This document shows, piece by piece, positions 1-5,630 of a DNA stretch of 5,630 bases (position 1 is its first letter; each line of letters begins with the position of its first letter). The notes under the pieces are model-generated. The model did not search any database and was not told where the DNA came from. It saw nothing but the letters and a program-made list of their open reading frames with translations. The translations under genes were made by a program, and so were the position numbers. The stretch is from positions 1 through 5,630 of the forward strand of contig CANHTE010000124.1 of assembly GCA_947462945.1 (NCBI GenBank), written 5' to 3'. Source of the stretch: Acetobacteraceae bacterium (GTDB taxonomy: Bacteria > Pseudomonadota > Alphaproteobacteria > Acetobacterales > Acetobacteraceae).

Positions 1-152
1 ACAACGTCGCCTGCCTGCGTGTCGGCAGCATTCGGCGCCATCGCGTGCGGCGGATGATCCAAGCTCATGCTTGTAGAACTCACTGTGAGACGAGAGGGAG
101 GGACGCGCTCCAGGCTGCGGAATTTCGAGCGAGCGCCTGGGCCGCACCGCCA

Positions 153-181
153 TCCCGCAGATAGGCCCTGGCGATGCGGGA
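153..181. repeat. Short inverted repeat (7-bp arms, 15-nt loop)
   Basis: TCCCGCA at 153-159 pairs perfectly with TGCGGGA at 175-181 across a 15-nt loop. No T-run follows on either strand, so it does not look like an intrinsic terminator. It could be an operator half-site pair or chance in GC-rich DNA. Confidence 0.25.
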
Positions 182-301
182 GGAAAGGCTGGTTTGCTGC
201 CAACCCCAATGCCGGATCACACTCTATCATTCGCGAGCGCATTTGCCGCCCCCGCCGGTTAGCGCCGTCGCCTCGATTTGGCATCTGGTCAGCGGCGTAG
301 A

Positions 302-316
302 GAACATATAAAGAAC
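302..316. promoter_or_regulatory. Candidate alphaproteobacterial SOS box (LexA site)
   Basis: GAAC (302-305), seven AT-rich bases (ATATAAA), then GAAC (313-316). On the other strand this reads GTTC-N7-GTTC, the direct-repeat consensus bound by LexA in Alphaproteobacteria. It ends 12 bases before the topoisomerase ATG at 329 and 6 before an in-frame GTG at 323, where a bound repressor would block transcription or lie across the promoter. The second GAAC also belongs to a 10-bp palindrome, AGAACGTTCT (312-321). The match to the consensus is seen in the sequence; LexA control is inferred. Confidence 0.45.
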
Positions 317-328
317 GTTCTCGTGAGC

Positions 329-2677
329 ATGACCGATCAGATCGTCATCACCGAGAAGACGAGCCAGGCGAAAGACATCCGCATGGCCGTTGGTGCGCGC
401 TATGGCGCGATCCTTCCAGCTGAGGGTCATTTGTTTGATCTGCTGGAGCCTGGGGAGGTCGTGGCTGACTGGAAGCGGTGGAGCCCGGTTCTCCTGCGGC
501 CAGACGGTCTCTACGGCACCAAGCCAGCAGCCGGCGGAAACAAGGCGAGCAAGCTCCAGGCGATCCATATGGCGCTGAAGAAAGCCAGTCGCGTCTGGCT
601 GGCCACGGATTGCGACCGTGAAGGCCAGTTGATCGGCCAGGAGATCCTGGAGCACTACAACTATCGTGGCACAGTGATGCGAGTGATCTTCACGGCGCAG
701 GACCCGCAGACCATTCGGGATGCCTTCGCCAGGGCCCAGCCGAATGGCGACTTTGCTCGGCTCTATGCGTCCGCCGTCGCGCGACGACAGGCTGACCAGA
801 TCTACAATCTATCGCTCACCCGCACTGCGACCGTCACGTTGGGTGGTGGCGCCCGAACTGTTATCGGCGTGGGGCGGGTAAAAACTCCCACCATGGCCAT
901 CGTCTGCAAGCGGGAATTGGAGATCCGCGACTTCGTGCCCCAGACCTACTTCGAGGTCGTGGCGACTGCCGAGGTGGCGGCGGGACAACTCCGCCTGCGC
1001 CATGCCCCAAAGGAGCGAATTCTTAAACGGACGGAAGCGGAGGCCATCGCCGCGGCGGCCGAGGATTTTGAGGCGCCGCTTGCGGTCAGGGTCGAAGATA
1101 AGCGCCAGGGACCTCCGCGCTTGCACGACCTGCCTTCGCTGCAAAAGCTGTGCGGCTCGCGCTTTGGCTGGTCGGCCACCCGCACGCTGGAGGTGGCCCA
1201 GGAACTCTACGACGGCGCGGGCAAGAAGATCATTACCTACCCGAGGGCGGAGACCCGCTACCTGCCGGAAAACCTGCTCGGCGATGTCCCTCGTATCATT
1301 GCCGGATTGCAGGTTGGGCGAGCCTTCGCCGCCATTCCGGTTCCACAGCCTCCCGTGATCCGGACAGGTGCCAGCGGCAACTTCCATGACAAAGGATTGG
1401 CGGGAGCGAGCCACCACGCCATTATTCCAAACGTGAACACGGTGGAGACGCTTCGCGAGGTTTGGCCTCGGCTTTCGATCGATGAACGGCGGCTATTCGA
1501 CATCATCGCCCGCTCCTACTTGGCGGCAATGATGGCGGATTTTCGCTACCGGCAGACCACCGTGACGATGGACGTCCGCGGCAGTGAGTTTCGCGCCACC
1601 GGCCGGCAACCGATCGAACTGGGCTGGAGAGCGGCTTTCCCTGAATGGCAACCTGCTGACGAAAAGGGGGAGGATGCGCAGATGCTGCCTGTTCTGAGGC
1701 ACGGCGAAACCGCCCGGCTTTATGACGCGCAGATCGAGGGTAAGGAGACCCGGCCACCGCCCCGCTACAATGAAGGGACCTTGGTCGATGCCATGCAGAA
1801 TGCCTGGCGTTTCGTGGCGGACGATGTGTTGCGGGAAAGATTAAAGGAAGCGAAGGGCATCGGCACACCGGCGACGCGGGCCGAGGTCATTCGGGGCCTC
1901 AAGCAACAGGATTTTCTGCAGGCAGATGGCAAGCACATCGTGCCCACTGACCGCGGCCTGGCCCTGTTTGCGGTGCTGGAACGGGCCGATCCGGCGTTGG
2001 TCGACCCTGGAGTGACAGCGCAGATGGAGAGGCTGCTGGATGATGTGCTCTTGGGGCATCAGGACATGGTCAGCGCAATAGATGCCGTCTGCGCCCAAGC
2101 TAGCCGGATCATCGGCCGCTTGCAGGAGGGCGCCTGCGCAGTTGATGCGAGAGTGTTTGGCAGCACAGTTGTCGGCAAGGGCCCAGATCGACCACCGACG
2201 CCAGCAATGAAAAATTTCGTCGAGAGCCTCGCGCAGCAGAAGGGGCTCAAGCCTCCGCGGGGCTACACCAAATCCAGCGCCGCATGCCGGGCTTTTCTCG
2301 ACCAACATGCATCGCGCAAGGCGCCATCCGAGGCCTCCGCCGACGCGAAGGCTTCACTTCCGGCCGCCAGGCCATCGCCGTCTCGTCAAATTGTTGGCGT
2401 GCGTCGGATGCCAGCTTCTATCGGGCCGGCCACGCCACCGGCAAGCAAAAGAAAAGCCCGATCTGAACAGGCGGGCCAGAAGGCTGAGAAAATCGTCAGC
2501 AACAAGTCGGCCAAGGCCAGACAAAGCGGGAGCCTCGCTGAGCAGAGCACGCCGTTACGGATTCCGTTCGGGAATAAGGACGTGGCTTTGCAACTCGGCG
2601 CCCGATATGGGGCAGGCGGTTGGTATGCGCCGCCGGGTATTGATCTCGTGGCCTTTCGGGCTCGTGGATGGTTGTAG
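329..2677 (+). CDS. topB: Type IA DNA topoisomerase (topoisomerase III, TopB class) with C-terminal DUF5710-like domain
   Basis: A 782-residue cytoplasmic enzyme that relaxes and decatenates DNA by cutting one strand through a tyrosyl-DNA link. The Toprim domain is at the N-terminus (ITEK at 7-10, EGHLFDL at 32-38, metal-binding DCDREG at 94-99). TopB-like motifs follow: VGRVKTP at 181-187, the active site ITYPRAETRYLPE at 302-314 with catalytic Tyr304, SHHAIIP at 361-367, and GIGTPATRAEVI at 510-521. E. coli TopB, about 653 residues, has closely matching motifs in the same order. No zinc fingers are present. Instead there is a helical segment around 621-660 seen in plasmid-type topoisomerases, a basic low-complexity linker (about 661-740) and a DUF5710-like end (about 741-782: IPFGNKD, LGARYG, WYAPPGIDL, F). 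The ATG at 329 is chosen because Toprim begins at once; GTG 323 is possible and TTG 278 unlikely. The type suggests a plasmid or integrative conjugative element. A SOS-like box lies just upstream. Confidence 0.95.
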   Translation: MTDQIVITEKTSQAKDIRMAVGARYGAILPAEGHLFDLLEPGEVVADWKRWSPVLLRPDGLYGTKPAAGGNKASKLQAIHMALKKASRVWLATDCDREGQLIGQEILEHYNYRGTVMRVIFTAQDPQTIRDAFARAQPNGDFARLYASAVARRQADQIYNLSLTRTATVTLGGGARTVIGVGRVKTPTMAIVCKRELEIRDFVPQTYFEVVATAEVAAGQLRLRHAPKERILKRTEAEAIAAAAEDFEAPLAVRVEDKRQGPPRLHDLPSLQKLCGSRFGWSATRTLEVAQELYDGAGKKIITYPRAETRYLPENLLGDVPRIIAGLQVGRAFAAIPVPQPPVIRTGASGNFHDKGLAGASHHAIIPNVNTVETLREVWPRLSIDERRLFDIIARSYLAAMMADFRYRQTTVTMDVRGSEFRATGRQPIELGWRAAFPEWQPADEKGEDAQMLPVLRHGETARLYDAQIEGKETRPPPRYNEGTLVDAMQNAWRFVADDVLRERLKEAKGIGTPATRAEVIRGLKQQDFLQADGKHIVPTDRGLALFAVLERADPALVDPGVTAQMERLLDDVLLGHQDMVSAIDAVCAQASRIIGRLQEGACAVDARVFGSTVVGKGPDRPPTPAMKNFVESLAQQKGLKPPRGYTKSSAACRAFLDQHASRKAPSEASADAKASLPAARPSPSRQIVGVRRMPASIGPATPPASKRKARSEQAGQKAEKIVSNKSAKARQSGSLAEQSTPLRIPFGNKDVALQLGARYGAGGWYAPPGIDLVAFRARGWL

Positions 2678-2941
2678 GTGCCGCGATCTTGAGGGCTATG
2701 CGCTGGCCTACGACTTCCTGGGAAAGATGTTCGGCTCCTGCCGCACGATTCGGCGGGCGCGGAACTCGAAGGCGATTCGTGCTGGCCTGACATCGGTGCT
2801 GTGGGGCCGGGGCCGTTCTTGGACATCGTGCCCTGAGGCGTGGTGTAGGAGTTGTTCTCCCAGACTCTTTTGGAAGGCGCTGGCGATGCCGAAAAGCCGC
2901 AAGCACAGCCCAAGGAAATACGCTTAATTTCAGTCACTTGA
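2678..2941 (+). pseudogene. Probable decayed reading frame after the topoisomerase, family unknown
   Basis: No intact gene is present, but the frame shared with the topoisomerase reads protein-like over much of this stretch, for example LEGDSCWPDIGAVGPGPFLD (2765-2824) and ELFSQTLLEGAGDAEKP (2849-2899). It is broken by TGA 2690-2692, TGA 2834-2836 and TAG 2846-2848, and ends at TGA 2939-2941. The last two internal stops could each derive from CGA or CAG by a single C-to-T change. Around 2667-2735 a different frame looks better (DLEGYALAYDFLGKMFG), which would imply a frameshift near 2735. I do not recognise the family. Given the neighbour, it may be a conjugative-element gene in decay. A chance open stretch in GC-rich DNA remains possible. 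Confidence 0.35.
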
Positions 2942-3199
2942 ACCTTGGGGGTTAAATCGGACTACCCTCAAGCTTCGGAGAATTTGGGCGCTCCGGAGAG
3001 AGATTTCCGGGTTCGTTGCGTTCTCCAACCCTCAAGCCCACGTGGCAAAGCCCCAGGAAACCTGCGGTTCACGGCGCCGTCTGATACGTGGTGAATGGTT
3101 GTTCGGGGAGATACTGGAGCAGCGGTGGCAACCGGAATCCAACCTTCTCTGGGTTCCGTGAGACGCGTCTCGCTGGCTGGGACGATTGGGACGGCGTCT
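2942..3199. other. Gene-free stretch between the mobile-element-like part and the Spy-like remnant
   Basis: No frame on either strand gives a convincing product. One plus-strand frame is open from 2925 to a TGA near 3160 but has no credible start, and its product is unfamiliar. Overlapping short plus-strand frames from 3088 and 3095 run on into the antisense of the Spy-like remnant. The stretch is less G+C-rich than what follows and contains a 10-bp direct repeat. It may hold the boundary between two blocks of different origin, but I see no clear attachment-site repeat. Confidence 0.4.
2964..3037. repeat. 10-bp direct repeat ACCCTCAAGC, two copies 64 bp apart
   Basis: ACCCTCAAGC occurs at 2964-2973 and 3028-3037. 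Its 8-bp core also occurs inverted (CTTGAGGG) at 2688-2695. The repeats lie in the gene-poor stretch after the topoisomerase. They could be protein-binding iterons or traces of an element end, or chance. Confidence 0.3.
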
Positions 3200-3478
3200 C
3201 TACGGCACTGCGGTGTAGCGGCGCAGCCGAGCGTAAGCTTCGCGCTGTCCCGGATCGAGAGCTGCGCGCATGCCTATGTGGGCGGCCAAGTGCGCCTCGC
3301 GCAGCCGACCGCCGAGCGCGCCGAGTGCCGCGGTGAGCACCGCCAGCCGTAAGGTGTCGGCATCGCCGCTCACGAAGAGACCGTCGAGCTCTTCCTCGAG
3401 CACCAGCATGCGGGCACCGATGGTTTGGGCCTCGGCTGCCCGCTTCAGCAGGCCGAGGATCAGCGGCGCCGCCCTCTC
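3200..3478 (-). pseudogene. C-terminal remnant of a Spy/CpxP-like periplasmic protein (periplasmic heavy-metal sensor type)
   Basis: Ninety-two codons, ending at TAG 3200-3202, fit the C-terminal part of the Spy/CpxP family: helical, alanine- and leucine-rich periplasmic proteins that act as chaperones or metal sensors. Visible features are a helix with LEEELDGLFVSGDAD (27-41), then LREAHLAAHIGMRAALDPGQ (59-78), where LDPGQ stands for the family's LTxxQ motif, and YARLRRY (82-88) in place of the usual Y-x-x-LRGY. Family members are usually around 150 residues with a signal peptide and an earlier LTxxQ helix; both are missing. Upstream of 3478 the frame runs antisense-free through the araC gene in another frame and loses all resemblance. 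Translation could start at an internal ATG (3407-3409, 69 residues), but the product would have no export signal, so I call it a remnant. Confidence 0.65.
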
Positions 3479-4247
3479 ATGCCTCGAAGTATTGTGCTGG
3501 CGTGGTGCCGAAAGCACGGCGGAACACGGCGTTGAAACTCGATGGATTCTGGTACCCGATCGCAAAACCGACGTCTCCAACCGCGACTCCGCCTGCCAGC
3601 AGGTCCAGCGCGTGCAGCAACCGAAGCTGCTGACGCCATGCACCCAACGACAGCCCCGTCTCATTCACGAACAATCGCTCCATTGTGCGCCGACTGGCCC
3701 CTGTATGGACCGAGAGTGCGGCTAGCGGCCGTGATGCGGCCAGATCGGCGCGCAGCAGCGCCGCCATCCGCCGGGCGCGCTCATCTCGGGGCTCGGGCAA
3801 GTGGACCGGCAGTTCGGGTAGAGCCGCAAGACGGTCAAGGAGCACCCGCGCGAGCCGGCGACTCGCGTCATCCAGCCGCCCGGCCATGGATTCGGCGACG
3901 GCTATCAGCAGCAACTCCCGCAACAGCGGCGGCACCGCCACCACAACGCAGCGCCGCCATGGCGGCACGCCGACCGCCTCGCCGGCGACATAAATCGTCC
4001 GCAGCTCCACCCGGCGACGCAGGCGGAGGCCGTGCCATTCGCCGGCCGGCACCCACAAGGCCCGGCTGGGCGGCAGAACCCAGGCGCCGGCAGCGGTCGT
4101 CACGGTCATTGCGCCGGTGATGGCGTAGATCAGTTGCGCCCGGCCATGCCGATGCTGCGCAACCTCGCCGGCCGGCAGGGTCTCGGCGAGGCCCAGGAAC
4201 TCGGCTTCTGCCAGGTCCGGGTCGATTGGCGCGATTGCATTATTCAT
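3477..4247 (-). CDS. AraC-family transcriptional regulator with N-terminal cupin domain
   Basis: A 256-residue DNA-binding regulator. Residues about 27-83 form a cupin-like sensor domain (HRHGRAQLIYAITG at 32-45, LPPSRALWVPAGEWHGL at 58-74), a pattern shared with the E. coli NimR (YeaM) type of regulators. The C-terminal AraC DNA-binding domain has a first helix-turn-helix at about 174-193 (LAALSVHTGASRRTMERLF) and a second at about 223-243 (VGDVGFAIGYQNPSSFNAVF), followed by the characteristic FRRAFGTTPAQY at 242-253. Length and domain order are normal for the family, so the gene looks intact. No strong Shine-Dalgarno precedes the ATG. It is divergent from the MBL-fold gene with an 88-bp gap, which suggests that it controls that gene and perhaps itself. 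The ligand cannot be inferred. Its TGA directly abuts the Spy-like remnant. Confidence 0.92.
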   Translation of the reverse strand: MNNAIAPIDPDLAEAEFLGLAETLPAGEVAQHRHGRAQLIYAITGAMTVTTAAGAWVLPPSRALWVPAGEWHGLRLRRRVELRTIYVAGEAVGVPPWRRCVVVAVPPLLRELLLIAVAESMAGRLDDASRRLARVLLDRLAALPELPVHLPEPRDERARRMAALLRADLAASRPLAALSVHTGASRRTMERLFVNETGLSLGAWRQQLRLLHALDLLAGGVAVGDVGFAIGYQNPSSFNAVFRRAFGTTPAQYFEA

Positions 4248-4335
4248 TGGCGCAAGCAGGATAACGCGTCATGCCCCGCATCGTCGATGCTTCACGCAGT
4301 CGTCCATCCCGGGTGACAGCATCAGGAGCCTTTCG
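4248..4335. promoter_or_regulatory. Divergent promoter region with palindrome, between araC-type and MBL-fold genes
   Basis: This 88-bp gap must carry the promoters of both divergent genes. It holds a perfect inverted repeat, GCATCG-T-CGATGC, at 4278-4290, a plausible operator. AraC-family proteins more often bind direct repeats, so this site could belong to another regulator or be chance. I could not assign convincing -35/-10 boxes. Confidence 0.4.
4324..4328 (+). promoter_or_regulatory. Ribosome binding site of the MBL-fold gene
   Basis: AGGAG seven bases before the ATG at 4336. It supports that start, as does the signal peptide beginning right there. Confidence 0.75.
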
Positions 4336-5403
4336 ATGTCCCGATCCGCAACCCTCGCCGCGGCCATGCTGGCCGCCGCGATCGTCCTGCCCGCTGATGC
4401 CGGCACGCTCGGCACCTATCAGTCCGACTCGCAGGGCTTCGACACCCGAACCTACTGGTACGATGACGGTCGCGAAGTCACCGTCTTCGACACGCAGTTC
4501 ACCCCGGCCCTGGCCGAGGCCATGGTCGCCGCCATACGGGCGGCGACGCCGAACCCGATCACCCGGGTGGTCGTGACACATCCCAACCCGGACAAGTTCA
4601 ACGGGCTCGCGGTGTTCCACGCCCTCGGTGCCACCTCCACCGCCTCGGCGGCGACCGCCGCTGCGTTGCCCGGGGTCGATGCCTACAAGCGGGCCTTCTG
4701 GATCGGCACCGGCGCCTTCACCGCGGCGACCTATCCGCGCCTGGAGCCGATCGGCCAGACCTTCCGCGGCCAGCACCGCATCACCCTGGCCTCGGGCGAG
4801 ACCATCACCCTGACGGAGCTGCGCAACCCCGGCGTTTCGACGACACAGACGGTGGCGCGGATCGATGCGACAGGTGATTTGATCGTGGGCGACCTGGTGC
4901 ATGGCAATGCGCATGCCTGGCTGGAAGGTGGCATCGCCGATGGAGCCCCGCGCCCGGACATTCCTGGCTGGATTCGCGCGCTGGAGGAATTGCCCGCGCT
5001 CGGCGGCCGCGTGGTGCGCGGCGGACGCGGGGATGACCTGCCCGTGGGCGAGGCGGTGGTGCAGCGGCGGAGAAGATCTACTCGTCCTACGGCTCACGCT
5101 GCCCGCGCCGGAAATCGTGGGGGCGATCCTGGACGGGCGACAGTCCGAAGGGATGACGCTGCCGGGGCTGATGGATCCGTTTCCGTTGGAGTGGGGACGG
5201 CGACGGGCGGTCATCCCCATTCGACCGTCAGACCCCCCTACAGCCAGATATTGGCCGCGCTGAGCGAGGCCACACCGGAGAGCGTGATCTGGAGGTCCGC
5301 CACGCCATTGCCGTCCACATCGCCCTCCAACATCCCACCCGCGAAGCGCAACTGCCCGGCCACGTTGCCGAAGCTCGCGCCGCCAATCCAACCAAAGCCC
5401 TGA
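4336..5403 (+). CDS. Exported metallo-beta-lactamase-fold protein with replaced 3' end (probably disrupted)
   Basis: The open frame has 355 codons, but only residues 1-243 (to about 5064) look native. Residues 1-22 are a signal peptide with probable cleavage after ADA, so the protein would be periplasmic. An MBL fold follows: [14 protein letters not shown] (78-91) is the position of the HxHxDH metal motif, GVSTTQT (166-172) the position of the third ligand, [15 protein letters not shown] (185-199) carries the conserved Asp, and YGG-like [15 protein letters not shown] (226-240) the final ligand loop. Only His82, Asp86 and Asp186 remain as obvious ligands; Asn84 and Lys87 replace histidines, and no histidine is seen in the third and last positions. 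After Gln243 the frame turns Arg/Pro/Ser/Thr-rich and resembles nothing, reading across a recombinase-like tail in another frame and antisense to an RTX gene. It is likely regulated by the divergent AraC-type protein. The substrate is unknown. Confidence 0.75.
   Translation: MSRSATLAAAMLAAAIVLPADAGTLGTYQSDSQGFDTRTYWYDDGREVTVFDTQFTPALAEAMVAAIRAATPNPITRVVVTHPNPDKFNGLAVFHALGATSTASAATAAALPGVDAYKRAFWIGTGAFTAATYPRLEPIGQTFRGQHRITLASGETITLTELRNPGVSTTQTVARIDATGDLIVGDLVHGNAHAWLEGGIADGAPRPDIPGWIRALEELPALGGRVVRGGRGDDLPVGEAVVQRRRRSTRPTAHAARAGNRGGDPGRATVRRDDAAGADGSVSVGVGTATGGHPHSTVRPPYSQILAALSEATPESVIWRSATPLPSTSPSNIPPAKRNCPATLPKLAPPIQPKP
5066..5263 (+). pseudogene. C-terminal remnant of a serine-recombinase-like protein
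   Basis: In the frame one base over from the MBL gene, codons from 5078 to about 5215 read [39 protein letters not shown] and then RRRAVI. This matches the tail I know from alphaproteobacterial large serine recombinases, of the form LLRLxxLAPEIVEAILxGRQP, a central LTL-x-x-L, and PLxW-x-x-QR. The catalytic N-terminal domain, recombinase domain and zinc ribbon are all absent, so it is a fragment without activity. Upstream of about 5066 this frame is antisense-quality sequence over the MBL gene. The frame stays open to TGA 5261-5263, but family resemblance fades near 5215, shortly before the convergent RTX gene ends. Identification is from memory of the family pattern. Confidence 0.55.
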
Positions 5404-5630
5404 TCACCCAGAAGAGATGCATTGGCGTCGATGGCCCGCAAATCAATCCTGTCGCCCTGGGCCACGCTGAAGTCGGTAATCGTGTCCCCTGCCGCTTCCG
5501 CAGCAGTCCGGAAGTAGAAGCGGTCCGCACCGGCGCCCCCCTCTAACTGGTCGGAGCCCGTGCCGCCATCCAGGTAGTCTCCGCCCGCACCGCCCACCAG
5601 CGTGTCATTCCCCGCACCGCCGCTCAGGCT
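5238..5630 (-). CDS. C-terminal part of an RTX / serralysin-type secreted protein (5' end outside the window)
   Basis: The visible 130 residues are the end of a longer protein entering from the right edge, in frame to TAG 5238-5240. It starts with four calcium-binding RTX nonapeptides: [27 protein letters not shown] and [11 protein letters not shown]-terminal domain like that of M10 serralysins follows: [16 protein letters not shown], then [28 protein letters not shown] and a hydrophobic end, SAANIWL. Such ends form a calcium-dependent beta-roll outside the cell and carry the uncleaved signal for type I (ABC) secretion. Whether the missing N-terminus is a protease, lipase, adhesin or other domain cannot be told. 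It converges on the recombinase-like remnant and the MBL frame, with no clear terminator between. Confidence 0.88.
   Translation of the reverse strand, partial: SLSGGAGNDTLVGGAGGDYLDGGTGSDQLEGGAGADRFYFRTAAEAAGDTITDFSVAQGDRIDLRAIDANASLLGDQGFGWIGGASFGNVAGQLRFAGGMLEGDVDGNGVADLQITLSGVASLSAANIWL

Larger units (their letters stand above)
1..328. other. Region without a recognised gene upstream of the topoisomerase
   Basis: I see no gene here. One plus-strand frame is open from the left edge to a TAG at 168-170 and could be the tail of a gene starting outside the window, but its Arg-rich product resembles no family I know. Another open stretch (67-300) has neither a ribosome binding site nor a protein-like composition. 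The minus strand is interrupted by several stops around 217-229. The last 30 bases are clearly AT-richer than the surroundings and hold the candidate SOS box and the start region of the topoisomerase gene, so this is most likely its leader and promoter region. Confidence 0.5.

Noticed and set aside
153..181. Intrinsic terminator of an upstream gene
   Set aside because: The 7-bp hairpin has a long loop and no T-run on either side.
67..300. Plus-strand 77-codon frame upstream of the topoisomerase
   Set aside because: No ribosome binding site, Arg/Pro-rich product, no family resemblance.
278..328. TTG start extending the topoisomerase by 17 residues
   Set aside because: The Toprim domain begins directly after the ATG at 329, and the extension would translate through the candidate SOS box and AT-rich leader.
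809..1417. Minus-strand open frame inside the topoisomerase gene
   Set aside because: It is antisense to conserved topoisomerase motifs, including the active site, and shows no domain of its own.
2307..2927. Plus-strand open frame overlapping the topoisomerase C-terminus
   Set aside because: Its first half is an Arg-rich shadow of the topoisomerase linker; only a short segment near 2667-2735 looks protein-like, and that is treated under the decayed frame.
3542..4120. Plus-strand open frame opposite the araC-type gene
   Set aside because: Product is Ala/Arg/Pro-rich and low in complexity; the minus strand encodes a complete AraC protein.
4240..5391. Long minus-strand open frame (383 codons) antisense to the MBL gene
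   Set aside because: It is Arg/Gly-rich with no domain, lies opposite a gene with a good ribosome binding site, signal peptide and MBL fold, and such shadows are common in G+C-rich DNA.
1..5630. CRISPR array, tRNA or rRNA genes, complete insertion sequence
   Set aside because: No regularly spaced repeats, no tRNA-like cloverleaf, no rRNA sequence and no transposase with terminal repeats were seen.

Overview
The window looks like a mosaic stretch of a GC-rich alphaproteobacterial genome, perhaps an Acetobacteraceae or Rhodospirillales relative. That placement is inferred from three things: the base composition, a GAAC-N7-GAAC direct repeat matching the alphaproteobacterial LexA box, and the style of the Spy-like and recombinase-like protein tails. 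It contains two complete, convincing genes, one gene with an altered 3' end, one gene running off the right edge, and at least three gene remnants.

Left part (1-3199): positions 1-328 hold no recognisable gene but end in a possible SOS (LexA) box. Next comes a complete type IA DNA topoisomerase of the TopB class (329-2677) with a C-terminal DUF5710-like domain, the kind carried by plasmids and integrative conjugative elements. It is followed by what looks like a decayed reading frame (2678-2941) and a gene-free stretch with a short repeated motif (2942-3199). This half looks like a piece of a mobile element.

Right part (3200-5630), visibly richer in G+C: the C-terminal two-thirds of a Spy/CpxP-like periplasmic protein (minus strand) abuts the stop codon of a complete AraC-family regulator (3477-4247, minus). 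The regulator is divergent from a secreted metallo-beta-lactamase-fold protein (from 4336, plus). Their 88-bp gap carries a small perfect palindrome, so the regulator probably controls this neighbour and itself. The MBL-fold protein lacks most classical metal ligands. Its native 3' end is replaced by out-of-frame sequence, part of which reads in another frame as the C-terminal tail of a serine-recombinase-like protein. Converging from the right is the C-terminal end of an RTX/serralysin-type type I secretion substrate (5238-5630, minus).

The abutting gene tails (Spy-like, MBL, recombinase-like) suggest repeated deletion or insertion scars. No complete new defence or mobile system is visible. 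The best leads are the possible SOS control of the element-type topoisomerase, the altered metal site of the MBL protein, and the MBL/recombinase junction.
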